A DNA stretch of 64,000 bases, taken from the NCBI RefSeq assembly GCF_900289145.1, contig NZ_OKQO01000001.1, forward strand, positions 1 to 64,000, in the 5' to 3' direction. Every line of letters starts with the position of its first letter. Positions within the stretch are counted from its first letter, which is position 1. The position numbers and the translations under genes were made by a program. Shown one piece after another: positions 45,932 to 54,406 of this stretch. This DNA is from Neobittarella massiliensis (ex Bilen et al. 2018). Its GTDB lineage: Bacteria; Bacillota; Clostridia; Oscillospirales; Ruminococcaceae. Under the pieces are notes generated by a model. The model searched no databases, was not told where the DNA came from, and saw nothing but the letters and a program-made list of their open reading frames with translations.

Positions 45932-48013
45932 GTGCTTGCAAAACAAAAAAGAGCGGCCTTTTCCAGCCGCGCCATGCTGGGGCGGGCCATCAAAGACGCC
46001 TTTTTAAAACTCGCCCCCAAAGACCAGATAAAAAATCCGGTCATGTTCTTAGTCTACCTCTCGGCGATCCTCACCACCGCCCTGTTCATACTGGCGCTGT
46101 GCGGGGTATCTGACGGCATCGTCGGCGCCGGCTATATCGCCGCCATCGCCGTCATCCTCTGGCTCACCACCCTGTTTTCAAACTTCGCCGAGGCCATCGC
46201 CGAGGGCCGCGGCAAGGCCCAGGCCGATACGTTGCGCGCATCCAAGCGCGACATGACCGCCCATCTACTGCAGTCGCCCGACGACCGCGACCACTTTCAG
46301 GACGTCGCCGCCCCGCAGCTCAAAAAGGGAGACCTGTTTTTGGCCCGCGCCGGCGAGCTCATCGCCGCCGACGGCGAGGTGGTGGCCGGTGCCGCCTCGG
46401 TAGATGAGAGCGCCATCACCGGCGAGTCGGCCCCGGTCATCCGCGAAGCCGGCGGCGACCGCTCCGCCGTCACCGGCGGCACCACCGTGCTCTCCGACTG
46501 GCTGGTGGTCCGGGTCACCCAGGAGGCCGGGCAGAGCTTTCTCGACAAGATGATCGCCATGGTCGAGGGGGCCGACCGCAAAAAGACCCCTAACGAGGTC
46601 GCGCTGGAGATCCTGCTGGTGGCGCTGTCTATCATCTTCGTGCTGGTCACCGCGTCGCTTTACACCTACTCGCTGTTTTCCGCCGGCCAGCTGGGGGTGG
46701 AAAATCCCACCTCGGTGGTGTGGCTGGTGGCGCTGCTCATCTGCCTGGCCCCCACCACCATCGGCGCGCTGCTCTCGGCCATCGGTATCGCCGGTATGAG
46801 CCGGCTCAACCAGGCCAATGTCCTGGCTATGAGCGGCCGCGCCATCGAGGCCGCCGGCGACGTGGATATCCTGCTATTGGATAAGACCGGCACCATCACG
46901 CTGGGCAACCGTCAGGCCGCCGCCTTTTTACCGGTCGATGGCTGCACCGAGCGCCAGCTAGCCGAGGCCGCACAGCTCTCCAGCCTGGCCGACGAGACCC
47001 CCGAGGGCCGCTCGGTGGTGGTACTGGCCAAGCGCAAATTCGGTATCCGTGACGTGTCGGTGCCAAAAGATCAGCTCACCTTTGTCCCCTTTACCGCCCA
47101 GACCCGCATGAGCGGCGTCGACTACCCCGGCTGTCAGGTGCGCAAAGGTGCCGCCGAGGCGGTGGAGCGCTACGTCAAAGCGGGCGGCGGCAGCTACAGC
47201 GAGCAGTGCCGTCAGCTGGTGGCCGAGGTGGCCCGTCAGGGCGGCACCCCGCTGGTGGTGGCCAAAAACCACCGTGTACTGGGGGTCATCCACCTAAAGG
47301 ACATCATCAAAGACGGGGTCAAAGAGAAATTTGCCGACCTGCGCAAAATGGGCATCCAGAGCATCATGATTACCGGCGACAATCCGGTCACCGCCGCCGC
47401 CATCGCCGCCGAGGCCGGGGTCGACGACTTCCTGGCCGAGGCCACCCCCGAGGCAAAACTCGAGATGATCCGCAAATATCAGGCGCAGGGCCACCTGGTG
47501 GCCATGACCGGCGACGGCACCAACGACGCCCCCGCTCTGGCCCAGGCCGATGTGGCAGTGGCCATGAACTCCGGTACCCAGGCGGCCAAAGAGGCCGGCA
47601 ATATGGTCGATCTCGACTCCTCGCCCACCAAGCTCATCGATATCGTGCGCATCGGCAAGCAGCTGCTCATGACCCGCGGCAGCCTCACCACCTTTTCCAT
47701 CGCCAACGATATCGCCAAGTACTTCGCCATCATTCCGGCCATCTTTATGGCCCTCTACCCCGGGCTGGGCGTACTCAACATCATGCATCTGCAAAGCCCG
47801 GCCAGCGCCATCCTGTCGGCGCTCATCTACAACGCCCTCATCATCGTGGCCCTCATCCCGCTGGCCCTCAAAGGGGTCAAATACCGCGAGGTGCCGGCCG
47901 GCAAGCTGCTGCGCCACAATCTGCTCGTGTACGGCCTGGGCGGTATCGCCGTGCCGTTTATCGCCATCAAGCTCATCGATCTCGTCGTCGCCCCGCTGCT
48001 GGCCGTCCTGTAG
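45932..48013 (+). CDS. kdpB: Potassium-transporting ATPase subunit KdpB
   Basis: 693 residues from GTG at 45932, eight bases after AAGGTAGG; a GTG nine bases earlier overlaps that site and is less likely. P-type ATPase that powers K+ uptake. Seen: actuator TGES in AITGESAPV, phosphorylated Asp in [13 protein letters not shown] (near residue 315), [20 protein letters not shown], and the [11 protein letters not shown] hinge. Complete. Confidence 0.96.
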   Translation: MLAKQKRAAFSSRAMLGRAIKDAFLKLAPKDQIKNPVMFLVYLSAILTTALFILALCGVSDGIVGAGYIAAIAVILWLTTLFSNFAEAIAEGRGKAQADTLRASKRDMTAHLLQSPDDRDHFQDVAAPQLKKGDLFLARAGELIAADGEVVAGAASVDESAITGESAPVIREAGGDRSAVTGGTTVLSDWLVVRVTQEAGQSFLDKMIAMVEGADRKKTPNEVALEILLVALSIIFVLVTASLYTYSLFSAGQLGVENPTSVVWLVALLICLAPTTIGALLSAIGIAGMSRLNQANVLAMSGRAIEAAGDVDILLLDKTGTITLGNRQAAAFLPVDGCTERQLAEAAQLSSLADETPEGRSVVVLAKRKFGIRDVSVPKDQLTFVPFTAQTRMSGVDYPGCQVRKGAAEAVERYVKAGGGSYSEQCRQLVAEVARQGGTPLVVAKNHRVLGVIHLKDIIKDGVKEKFADLRKMGIQSIMITGDNPVTAAAIAAEAGVDDFLAEATPEAKLEMIRKYQAQGHLVAMTGDGTNDAPALAQADVAVAMNSGTQAAKEAGNMVDLDSSPTKLIDIVRIGKQLLMTRGSLTTFSIANDIAKYFAIIPAIFMALYPGLGVLNIMHLQSPASAILSALIYNALIIVALIPLALKGVKYREVPAGKLLRHNLLVYGLGGIAVPFIAIKLIDLVVAPLLAVL

Positions 48014-48042
48014 TTACCCCGCTTTAAGGAGGAAGATCACCC

Positions 48043-48645
48043 ATGAAAAAAGTTCTGTCCCGCGCCGCCGGTCTGCTGCTCTGCATGAGCTTGCTGTGCG
48101 GCCTCATCTACACGCTGGCAGTCACCGGTATCGGCCAGCTGTTCTTTCCCCACCAGGCCGGTGGCAGCATCATCGAAATTGACGGCAAGACCTACGGCTC
48201 CGAGCTGCTGGGCCAGCAATTTAGCGACGACGGCCACCTCTGGGGCCGGGTCATGCATGTAGACGTCAGCACCTTTACCGATGAAAACGGCCAGCCGGTG
48301 CTGTACGCTTGGGCCTCCAACCTCAGCCCCGCCAGCGACGAGTATGAGCAGCTCATCGCCCAGCGCGTCGAAAAGCTCCGCGCCGCCGACCCGCAGGCCG
48401 ATCCCGACAACATCCCCGTCGATCTCGTCACCTGCTCCGGCAGTGGCCTCGACCCCGAGATATCGCCCAAAGCCGCCGCCTATCAGGTGCCGCGCATCGC
48501 CGCCGCCCGCGGCGTCAGCGAGAGCGAGGTGCAGGCCGTCATCGACCGCTATACCACCGGCCGTTTCCTGGGCGTGTTTGGCGAGGAGCGGGTCAACGTC
48601 CTCAAGGTGAACCTGGCTCTCGACGGCATCCTCACCGAGAGCTGA
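48043..48645 (+). CDS. kdpC: Potassium-transporting ATPase subunit KdpC
   Basis: 200 residues, ATG after AAGGAGGAAG. One N-terminal membrane helix (about 8-28) and a periplasm-side/extracellular domain; family signatures GSELLGQQF, DLVTCSGSGLDPEISPKAA and VNVLKVNLALD are present. Last gene of kdpFABC; no kdpD or kdpE sensor genes follow, and a terminator lies 45 bases on. Confidence 0.95.
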   Translation: MKKVLSRAAGLLLCMSLLCGLIYTLAVTGIGQLFFPHQAGGSIIEIDGKTYGSELLGQQFSDDGHLWGRVMHVDVSTFTDENGQPVLYAWASNLSPASDEYEQLIAQRVEKLRAADPQADPDNIPVDLVTCSGSGLDPEISPKAAAYQVPRIAAARGVSESEVQAVIDRYTTGRFLGVFGEERVNVLKVNLALDGILTES

Positions 48646-48688
48646 CCGCATCGGGTAAAAAAACTCTGCCTCCAGCGCCCTACAGACC

Positions 48689-48726
48689 AAAAAGAGCCCC
48701 CCGTCTCGGTACGGGGGGCTCTTTTT
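48689..48726 (+). terminator. Terminator of kdpFABC
   Basis: AAAAAGAGCCCCCCGT/ACGGGGGGCTCTTTTT stem with six-base loop. Confidence 0.92.
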
Positions 48727-49299
48727 GCAGCCGGATCGCTGCTTTTTACGGCGGCCATGCCCAAAATACAGGCGGCGACCGCTTGCCATAGCGCCCCCCG
48801 TCATCTCCTATCGGGGAAGAGCTCTTACTCCACATAGCAAAGAGCGGCAGATCACTGCGATCAGGGCCACAACCGGTACCACACCGATGTTGGGGGTTTC
48901 TCACCTCGGGCATATGCAGCGGCGACCGCTTGCCGCCCCAGGTGCAGGCCCTGCGCAGGATCAGCCGCCCGCGCCACGGCCCGTCCGCGTTCCGTCCGCG
49001 CGCCGAACCGCCGCCTAAAATAGGATCGATAGCGGGTGGGCTGCCTGCTATCGATCTTCGGCAGGCAGGGGATAAGGGGCGTTTGCAGCGCTCAGTACCC
49101 GCTCTGTACAGATATCGATACCAGTCGCCCCGCTTGTCCCGGCGCACCTGACAGAGCACCGCTTTCAGTACAGCTATAAAAAGGCCGTGTTCCACTCTTG
49201 ACCGCCGCTCAAAACAGCCAAAAGGTGGGGGAGCCTCGCCGCATCTCGGCCATAAGCGCCCCTGCAGTCGTCTGGCGCACCGGTGTGCCGGTGCCCCGC
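48727..49299. other. 573-base gap with a 16-base direct repeat
   Basis: GCGGCGACCGCTTGCC occurs at 48772-48787 and again at 48919-48934. No convincing gene in either strand. Confidence 0.4.
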
Positions 49300-50583
49300 C
49301 TACTCCTCCTCCAGCTCGCGGGCACAGGCCAGGTAGTAGTGCCGACCGTTGGCGCTGGTCTCCAGTGCCGCTATCGCCCGCAGAGCGGCTGCCTTCTGCC
49401 CGCGGGCGACGCGGTCTGTCTCCCGGTCGCCGCTGTCTAAAAGCAGGTCGCACAGCTGCAGGCACCACTGGTGCTCGCCGTCTGCGGCGGCGCGTCGGGC
49501 CGCCTGCAGCACCGCCGGCGCCCCACCCATTAGCGCCACCGTTTTCTGGGCGTGCTCTGCCGGCGGCAGCGGGTGCAGGTGGGTGGGGTTGCCGTCAAAC
49601 CACCCCAAATAGGCGGTGTAAATGGCCCGTATGGTCCACTCCACACAGCCGTAGTGCTCCGCCAGGTAGGGTAGCTCGGCGTACTTTGCCGGCAGCACCA
49701 GCTCGGCGGCCAGCTCCTCGGCGCTCTTGCCGGCATTCATGCCCGCCAGCGTATGGGTCAGCAGGTAATCAAAGGCGCCCGCAAAGTTTTTTAGCGTCGC
49801 CTCCACCTGATCCCGGCCCAGTACCGCACCGGTGTGTCCCGGCAGCAGGCATACCGCCGGGTAACTGCGCAGCGTCTCAAGGCTCTCTATCCACACCGCA
49901 ATATCGCGGTACTGCCCGCCCCGTATCGCGTACAGGTTGGGAAAACAGCCGTAGTAGGTGTCGCCACAGCAGAGCACCCCCGTCTGTTCCAGCCATATCA
50001 TCATGCCGTCCTCGGCCTCGCCGGGCAGGCGCACCAACTCTACTTTTACCCCATCTATCTCCCGCACCACGCGTCTTTGCTGGTACAGCGTCGTCGGCGC
50101 CACAAAAGCGCGGTGCTCGCCGTGGGTAATGCCCTCCCGCGGGCCGATCCCCTGCGATATGGCCTCCTCGTCGGTCAGGCCGTAGCCAAACTGGCGCTCG
50201 CCCCGCCGCCGGCCGATCTCCTCCAGGTGCCCGCTATATTTTAGGGCCGGGCTCGCCGGCGCAAAGGCGATGATCTCCGACACGCTGTCGCTAAAGGCCC
50301 CGGCGCCGCCCCGGTGGTCGGGGTGCCCGTGGGTGTAAAAGATGGTCTTTACCTCTTTGCCGGTCTTTTCTCCTATCACCGCCCGCAGCTTCTCGCCCCG
50401 CTTTAGCGTGTCCAGCGTATCCACCAGCAACACGCCGGTGCGCCCCTCTATAAACACCGCGTTGCTGTGCCCCATCCCCAGCACGAACCACACGCCCGGG
50501 GCCACCTCGCGCACCTCTTCCCGGTAGCTCTGCCGCGAAAAGTCGCGCAGCCGTCTCTCGCCGTCTCGTATCAGCACTGTCAT
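49300..50583 (-). CDS. Metallo-beta-lactamase-fold hydrolase, alkyl-sulfatase-like
   Basis: 427 residues, ATG at 50583 with GGGGAGGAAAT upstream. N-terminal metallo-beta-lactamase domain with THGHPDHRGG (near residue 84) and later GEAEDGMMIWLEQTGVLCCGD and LPGHTGAVLG ligands. The C-terminal ~150 helical residues (EYGCVEW-like HYGCVEWTIRAIYTAYLGWFDGNP) match the alkyl-sulfatase dimerisation domain of SdsA1/YjcS. The further SCP2-like third domain of those enzymes is missing, so it is a shorter two-domain form. Sulfate-ester hydrolysis is inferred only by family. Confidence 0.82.
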   Translation of the reverse strand: MTVLIRDGERRLRDFSRQSYREEVREVAPGVWFVLGMGHSNAVFIEGRTGVLLVDTLDTLKRGEKLRAVIGEKTGKEVKTIFYTHGHPDHRGGAGAFSDSVSEIIAFAPASPALKYSGHLEEIGRRRGERQFGYGLTDEEAISQGIGPREGITHGEHRAFVAPTTLYQQRRVVREIDGVKVELVRLPGEAEDGMMIWLEQTGVLCCGDTYYGCFPNLYAIRGGQYRDIAVWIESLETLRSYPAVCLLPGHTGAVLGRDQVEATLKNFAGAFDYLLTHTLAGMNAGKSAEELAAELVLPAKYAELPYLAEHYGCVEWTIRAIYTAYLGWFDGNPTHLHPLPPAEHAQKTVALMGGAPAVLQAARRAAADGEHQWCLQLCDLLLDSGDRETDRVARGQKAAALRAIAALETSANGRHYYLACARELEEE

Positions 50584-50745
50584 TTCCTCCCCACCCGGCG
50601 TCCGGCGCCGGCCATGCCCTGTAAAAAGGCGCTGCTGTCAACATACATCCCTATCCTACTACAAGATCCGCGCTGCGTCCATCCGCGCTGCACCACTTGC
50701 ATATCCGCCGCCACTGCTGCATACTGGGGTCAGGAGGTGATCGCT

Positions 50746-51414
50746 GTGCGCAGCACCAACTGGGCGCGCCGTGACGACTTTATCCGTAAAAGCGGTATAC
50801 AACATCTTTTTTCATTTGATATCCGCCCCTATATCCAGCTTTATTATTTTAAAAAAGGGACCGCCCTATACCGTGAAAACGGCACGGTCGACTGCCTCTA
50901 TTTTGTCATGTCCGGGCAGGTGTCGGTGTCGCTCACTCAAAAAAATGGCCGCACCAGCACCGTAGAGCTGGTGCCCGGGCAGGGGGTCTTGGGCGAGCTG
51001 GAGCTGGTGGGCGCCCAGTGCGGCCCACAGGAGGCCTGTGCCATGACCGATGTGTGGTGTCTGGGCTTTCCGCTAAAACAGTGCCGCGAAAAGCTGTTGG
51101 GCGACGCGCTGTTTTTAAAGCATCTCTGTCAGCTCATGGGCCACAAGCTTATTGCCAACCGCGACGTATTCACTGCCGGCCAGGCCTATCCGCTCAAAAA
51201 TCGGCTGGCGGCCTATCTGCTGCTGGTCATCCCCAAAGGGGCGCCGCTCTCCCAGCCGCTCACCGGTGTTGCCCGCTATCTGGGGGTCACCTACCGCCAC
51301 CTGTTGCGCGTCATGGGCGACCTGCAAAAACAGGGGCTGCTGCAAAAGCAGGCAGACGGCTATCGCATCAGCGATCGCCCCGCCCTGCAAAAACTGGCTG
51401 ACGAGATCCAGTGA
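50746..51414 (+). CDS. Crp/Fnr family regulator, YeiL-like
   Basis: 222 residues from GTG at 50746, chosen because AGGAGGTGATC precedes it. Beta-roll sensor domain (about residues 20-130; GTALYRENGTVDCLYFVMSGQVSVSL) and C-terminal winged helix with GVARYLGVTYRHLLRVMGDL near 175-194. The order resembles E. coli YeiL, which is encoded beside the nucleoside hydrolase rihB; here two nucleoside hydrolases lie on the facing strand. Its stop faces the kinase terminator. A role in controlling the nucleoside operon is inferred from context. Confidence 0.85.
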   Translation: MRSTNWARRDDFIRKSGIQHLFSFDIRPYIQLYYFKKGTALYRENGTVDCLYFVMSGQVSVSLTQKNGRTSTVELVPGQGVLGELELVGAQCGPQEACAMTDVWCLGFPLKQCREKLLGDALFLKHLCQLMGHKLIANRDVFTAGQAYPLKNRLAAYLLLVIPKGAPLSQPLTGVARYLGVTYRHLLRVMGDLQKQGLLQKQADGYRISDRPALQKLADEIQ

Positions 51415-51520
51415 TCCGCGCCGCCGCGCCCCGCAAAAAAATAGCTGCGGCCGCTCGGGTGGGGTAGGGGCGCTGCTTTCTTGTCCCCCGCCCGGCAGCG
51501 CAGGTCATCTCCGGTATCTG

Positions 51521-51569
51521 AAAAAATAAAGTCGGGGCGGCCTACACTTTTTTAAGAGTAGGCCGCCCC
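51521..51569 (-). terminator. Terminator of the nucleoside operon
   Basis: GGGGCGGCCTAC (51534-51545) pairs with GTAGGCCGCCCC (51558-51569); on the minus strand it is followed by a T-rich tract, and it also separates the convergent Crp/Fnr gene. Confidence 0.8.
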
Positions 51570-51607
51570 GGTCTATACAGGTCTGGGAGCTGCTCTTAAA
51601 CTCCCGG

Positions 51608-52567
51608 CTATGGGTCTATACAGGCCAGCAGATGTGCGAGTTCTGCCGGCCCCGGCACGCTGCGCGGCTGCCGGTGCGAGATCGCATGGGCCGCCACCGC
51701 CAGACCGTGAAAAACAGCCTCCCGCGGTGTGCCGCCGGCCGCCAGCCGGGCCAGATATCCCGCGTCGAACATGTCGCCGGCGCCGTTTCGGCTCACCACC
51801 TCCACCGACGGCGGGGCATGGCGGCTCTCGTGCAGGCGGTCTATCAGCAGCACCGGCTGTGCCCCATCCCGGCACACTACGGTGTTTTGTGCGGTGGCCC
51901 AGCGGCGGGCGGCCTGCTCCTTGGTGCGCCCCGGCGTCAGCGCGCACCACTCCTCGGCGCCAGAGCCCAAAATGTGGCTGGCCACTGCCAGCACCCGGCC
52001 CAACAGTGCCCGGCGCTCCGGCGTCAGGGGATACTGTGCACAGCGCAGGTTCAAGTCTATCGAGACCGGTATCCCCCGCGCCGCCGCCAGCTCACAAAAT
52101 TCGGTAACTGCCCGGGCGCTGGGCCCGCCGTCCTGCACCACCATTCCGTTGAGGTGCAGCAAGCTGCAACGCTCCAACACCGGCTCGGAAAAGTCCGCCG
52201 GGGTAAAGGCTTTGTCCTGTCCCCCCGGGGGGAACCACTGAAAAAACACCTTTTCCCCGTCCTCTTCGATCACGCTCACCACTGCCATGGCTGGCGCCTG
52301 CTGCCGCCGCAAAAAGCGGGTGTCTACGCCATTTTTCTGCAGGTCGGCGGTGATCATGTCGCCGGTGCTGTCGTTTCCCACCATACCTAAAATAAGCGGT
52401 CGCAGCCCCATGCGCCCCAGAGCGGTCACCGTGTTGCCCATCCCGCCGCCCGGCAGCAGCTGCGCCGTCGGCCCGGGCAGGTCCTGCCGCAGCGCCCGTT
52501 TCATCTCCCCGTAGGGTACCACCAGGTCCGGGTTCAGGTCCCCCACACAGAGTATCTGCCCGTCCAT
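51608..52567 (-). CDS. PfkB family carbohydrate/nucleoside kinase
   Basis: 319 residues, ATG at 52567. Ribokinase-fold: N-terminal GDLNPDLVV, the PfkB signature 1-type GGGMGNTVTALGRMG near residues 40-54, and signature 2 RNGAGDMFDAGYLA near 264-277 with the catalytic Asp of GAGD. Starts seven bases after the TrpF-like stop, so the two are coupled. In the nucleoside-hydrolase context it likely phosphorylates released ribose or a nucleoside. Confidence 0.9.
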   Translation of the reverse strand: MDGQILCVGDLNPDLVVPYGEMKRALRQDLPGPTAQLLPGGGMGNTVTALGRMGLRPLILGMVGNDSTGDMITADLQKNGVDTRFLRRQQAPAMAVVSVIEEDGEKVFFQWFPPGGQDKAFTPADFSEPVLERCSLLHLNGMVVQDGGPSARAVTEFCELAAARGIPVSIDLNLRCAQYPLTPERRALLGRVLAVASHILGSGAEEWCALTPGRTKEQAARRWATAQNTVVCRDGAQPVLLIDRLHESRHAPPSVEVVSRNGAGDMFDAGYLARLAAGGTPREAVFHGLAVAAHAISHRQPRSVPGPAELAHLLACIDP

Positions 52568-52574
52568 GCGGCGC

Positions 52575-53249
52575 CTAGTAGGTGTGGGCGATACGGCAGA
52601 ACTCCCGCACCTTCTCCACGTCTTTGCCCAAAAACACGCCGTCTTTTTCGATCGAGGTCATCGTCAGGCTGTCCACCCCGTAGGGCCGCACCGCCTCAAT
52701 AGCTGCCGCCACGTTGTGGGGCCCCAGCCCGCCGGCCAGGATCACCTTTACCCGGTCGCCCACCGCCTCCACGATCTGGCGGCTCAGGTTCCAGTCGTGG
52801 GTGGCTCCCGCCGCCCCAACGCCGCTCTCACCGGTCTTGACCGTGTCTAAAATGTAGTAGTCGGCCCACTCGGCGTGCGCAGTGGCAAAGTCCACCGCCT
52901 CGGGCCCCACCATCCCCACCGCCTGCATGATCTCCATACCCGGCATCTCCTGGCGGCAACGCCGGTAAAAATCGCGGTTGGTGGTCACACTGCCGCACAG
53001 GTGTAAAATGTCGGGGCGCAGCTCTTTGGCCAGCGCCAGCACGGCCTCCTCACCGCAGAGCCCCAGGTCTAAAATAGCCACCTTTTTGGCCCGGTCGCCG
53101 ATTGCCGCAAAGATATCCAGGGCCTCCGGCAGCATCACGTGGTCTTTTTTGATCGAGTCGTTGAGCACCAGCCCAATGTAGTCGGCACCGGCCTCCAAAC
53201 ATGCCAGCGCCTGCTCCTTCGAGATAATGCCGTAGATCTGTGTGATCAT
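52575..53249 (-). CDS. TrpF-like (beta/alpha)8 protein
   Basis: 224 residues from ATG at 53249 with AAAGGAG upstream. Resembles phosphoribosylanthranilate isomerase: MITQIYGIISKEQALACLEAGADYIGLVL at the start, HLCG near residue 88, and the phosphate-binding GGLGPHNVAAAI near 173. PRAI normally uses a Cys at KICG (here YGI, so that catalytic Cys is absent) and an Asp (here TMTSIE/DTVKTGE region). No other trp gene is nearby. An isomerase acting on a ribose-phosphate adduct in the nucleoside pathway is the best inference. Confidence 0.75.
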   Translation of the reverse strand: MITQIYGIISKEQALACLEAGADYIGLVLNDSIKKDHVMLPEALDIFAAIGDRAKKVAILDLGLCGEEAVLALAKELRPDILHLCGSVTTNRDFYRRCRQEMPGMEIMQAVGMVGPEAVDFATAHAEWADYYILDTVKTGESGVGAAGATHDWNLSRQIVEAVGDRVKVILAGGLGPHNVAAAIEAVRPYGVDSLTMTSIEKDGVFLGKDVEKVREFCRIAHTY

Positions 53250-53302
53250 GGTATCGCTCCTTTCTTTTTTTCCAGTATACCGCCGCTGCCGCTCACCCAC
53301 CT

Positions 53303-53316
53303 ATGACAATTGTCAT
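53303..53316. promoter_or_regulatory. Perfect 14-base palindrome ATGACAATTGTCAT
   Basis: Lies 54 bases upstream of the TrpF-like start. Spacing and ACA-N2-TGT core equal those of the PrfA box of Crp/Fnr-family PrfA, and two Crp/Fnr genes flank the operon. Confidence 0.55.
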
Positions 53317-53340
53317 GCCCCGCCGCATTTTCCCCGCTGC

Positions 53341-53375
53341 AAAACAAAAGCGGGGGCCCCATCGGGCCTCCCGCT
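53341..53375 (-). terminator. Terminator or attenuator between nucleoside hydrolase and TrpF-like gene
   Basis: Minus strand AGCGGGAGGCCC pairs with GGGCCCCCGCT and is followed by TTTTGTTTT; it lies 34 bases after the hydrolase stop, so downstream genes may be transcribed separately. Confidence 0.7.
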
Positions 53376-53408
53376 ACTGTCTCTATATCAGTTTTCGGCG
53401 CGCCGGCG

Positions 53409-54380
53409 TCACTTTCGGGCGCAGTCCAGCAGGTACTGCCAAAACTGCTGGGGGTCCACCTCGGTCACGATCTCAGCGGTCAGGGGCAGCGGCTCGGGCA
53501 GGGTCAGGCTGTAAAAGTCGTCCGGCTTTATAAACAGCGTCATACCGCGGGTGTAGTCGCCTTTGGTCTCCACCCGCAGGTGGCTCTCAAAGCGGGTAGT
53601 GGCCATCTCCGGGTGCGAGAACACCGCCACCGTCACCGGGTCGGGCAGGTCAAAGCTGGGCGCCCCCTCGGCGGCGCGGGCGTTTTCGATCATGGTGCGG
53701 TTGCAGTCCACAAAAAAGTCGCCGATCTCGCCGCAGGCCCGTAGCTTTTCGATCATGTCCGGCCCCAGCCGCGCTCTGCCGGCGCAGGCCTCCAGTGTCA
53801 CCATGGTGATGGGCACGCCAAAGGTGCACACCATGTCCGCCGCCTCCGGGTCCACCATGATGTTGAATTCCGCGCACACGGTGTGGGGGTTGTGGTAGTG
53901 GTGTGCGCCGCCCATTATGGTGATGTGCCGCAGCTTTTTCATCACCTCCGGCGCCTTGCGCATGGCGGTAGCCACGTTGGTCAGCGGCCCCAGGGTGATC
54001 AGGTCGATCGGCTCTTTTTCCGCCTCGATGTGCGCGATCAGCGCGTCCACCGCGTGTCCCGGCGTCAGCGGGATGGTGGGGGCGCGCAGCGGGGTGCAGC
54101 CCGGTGTCTGGTCTAAGTCGCCCATCCCGTCTTTGCCGTGCACCTGGTCGGCGGTCTCCAGCGGGCAAAACAGCGGTCCGGCGCAGCCGGAATAAATGGG
54201 CGGCGCGTAGGTGCCGGCGTATTCCACGCTCATGCGGGCATTGTAGGAGGCCAGCTCCAGCGGCACGTTGCCGGCCACCGTGGTGATGGCCACCACCTGC
54301 AGCTGGGGGTCGCGCAGCGCGCACACCAGCGCCACCGCGTCGTCCGAGGCGGTATCGGTATCGATGATGATCTTTCTCAT
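53409..54380 (-). CDS. Nucleoside hydrolase (second copy in the operon)
   Basis: 323 residues, ATG at 54380. Ribonucleoside hydrolase of the inosine/uridine-preferring family: N-terminal Ca2+/ribose site IIIDTDTASDDAVAL with Asp7, Asp13 and Asp14, LGPLTNVATA, MGGAHHYHNPHTVCAEFNIMVDPEAA and VTLEACAG. Cleaves the N-glycosidic bond to base plus ribose. About half identical by eye to the neighbouring hydrolase, suggesting a tandem duplication with divergence at the base-binding end. Confidence 0.92.
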   Translation of the reverse strand: MRKIIIDTDTASDDAVALVCALRDPQLQVVAITTVAGNVPLELASYNARMSVEYAGTYAPPIYSGCAGPLFCPLETADQVHGKDGMGDLDQTPGCTPLRAPTIPLTPGHAVDALIAHIEAEKEPIDLITLGPLTNVATAMRKAPEVMKKLRHITIMGGAHHYHNPHTVCAEFNIMVDPEAADMVCTFGVPITMVTLEACAGRARLGPDMIEKLRACGEIGDFFVDCNRTMIENARAAEGAPSFDLPDPVTVAVFSHPEMATTRFESHLRVETKGDYTRGMTLFIKPDDFYSLTLPEPLPLTAEIVTEVDPQQFWQYLLDCARK

Positions 54381-54406
54381 ATGCAGTATGCTCCTCTCGT
54401 GTCGGC

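Noticed and set aside
48746-49468. 240-residue minus-strand frame after kdp
   Set aside because: Arg/Pro/Gly-rich, no ribosome site, overlaps the end of the metallo-hydrolase gene; no family.
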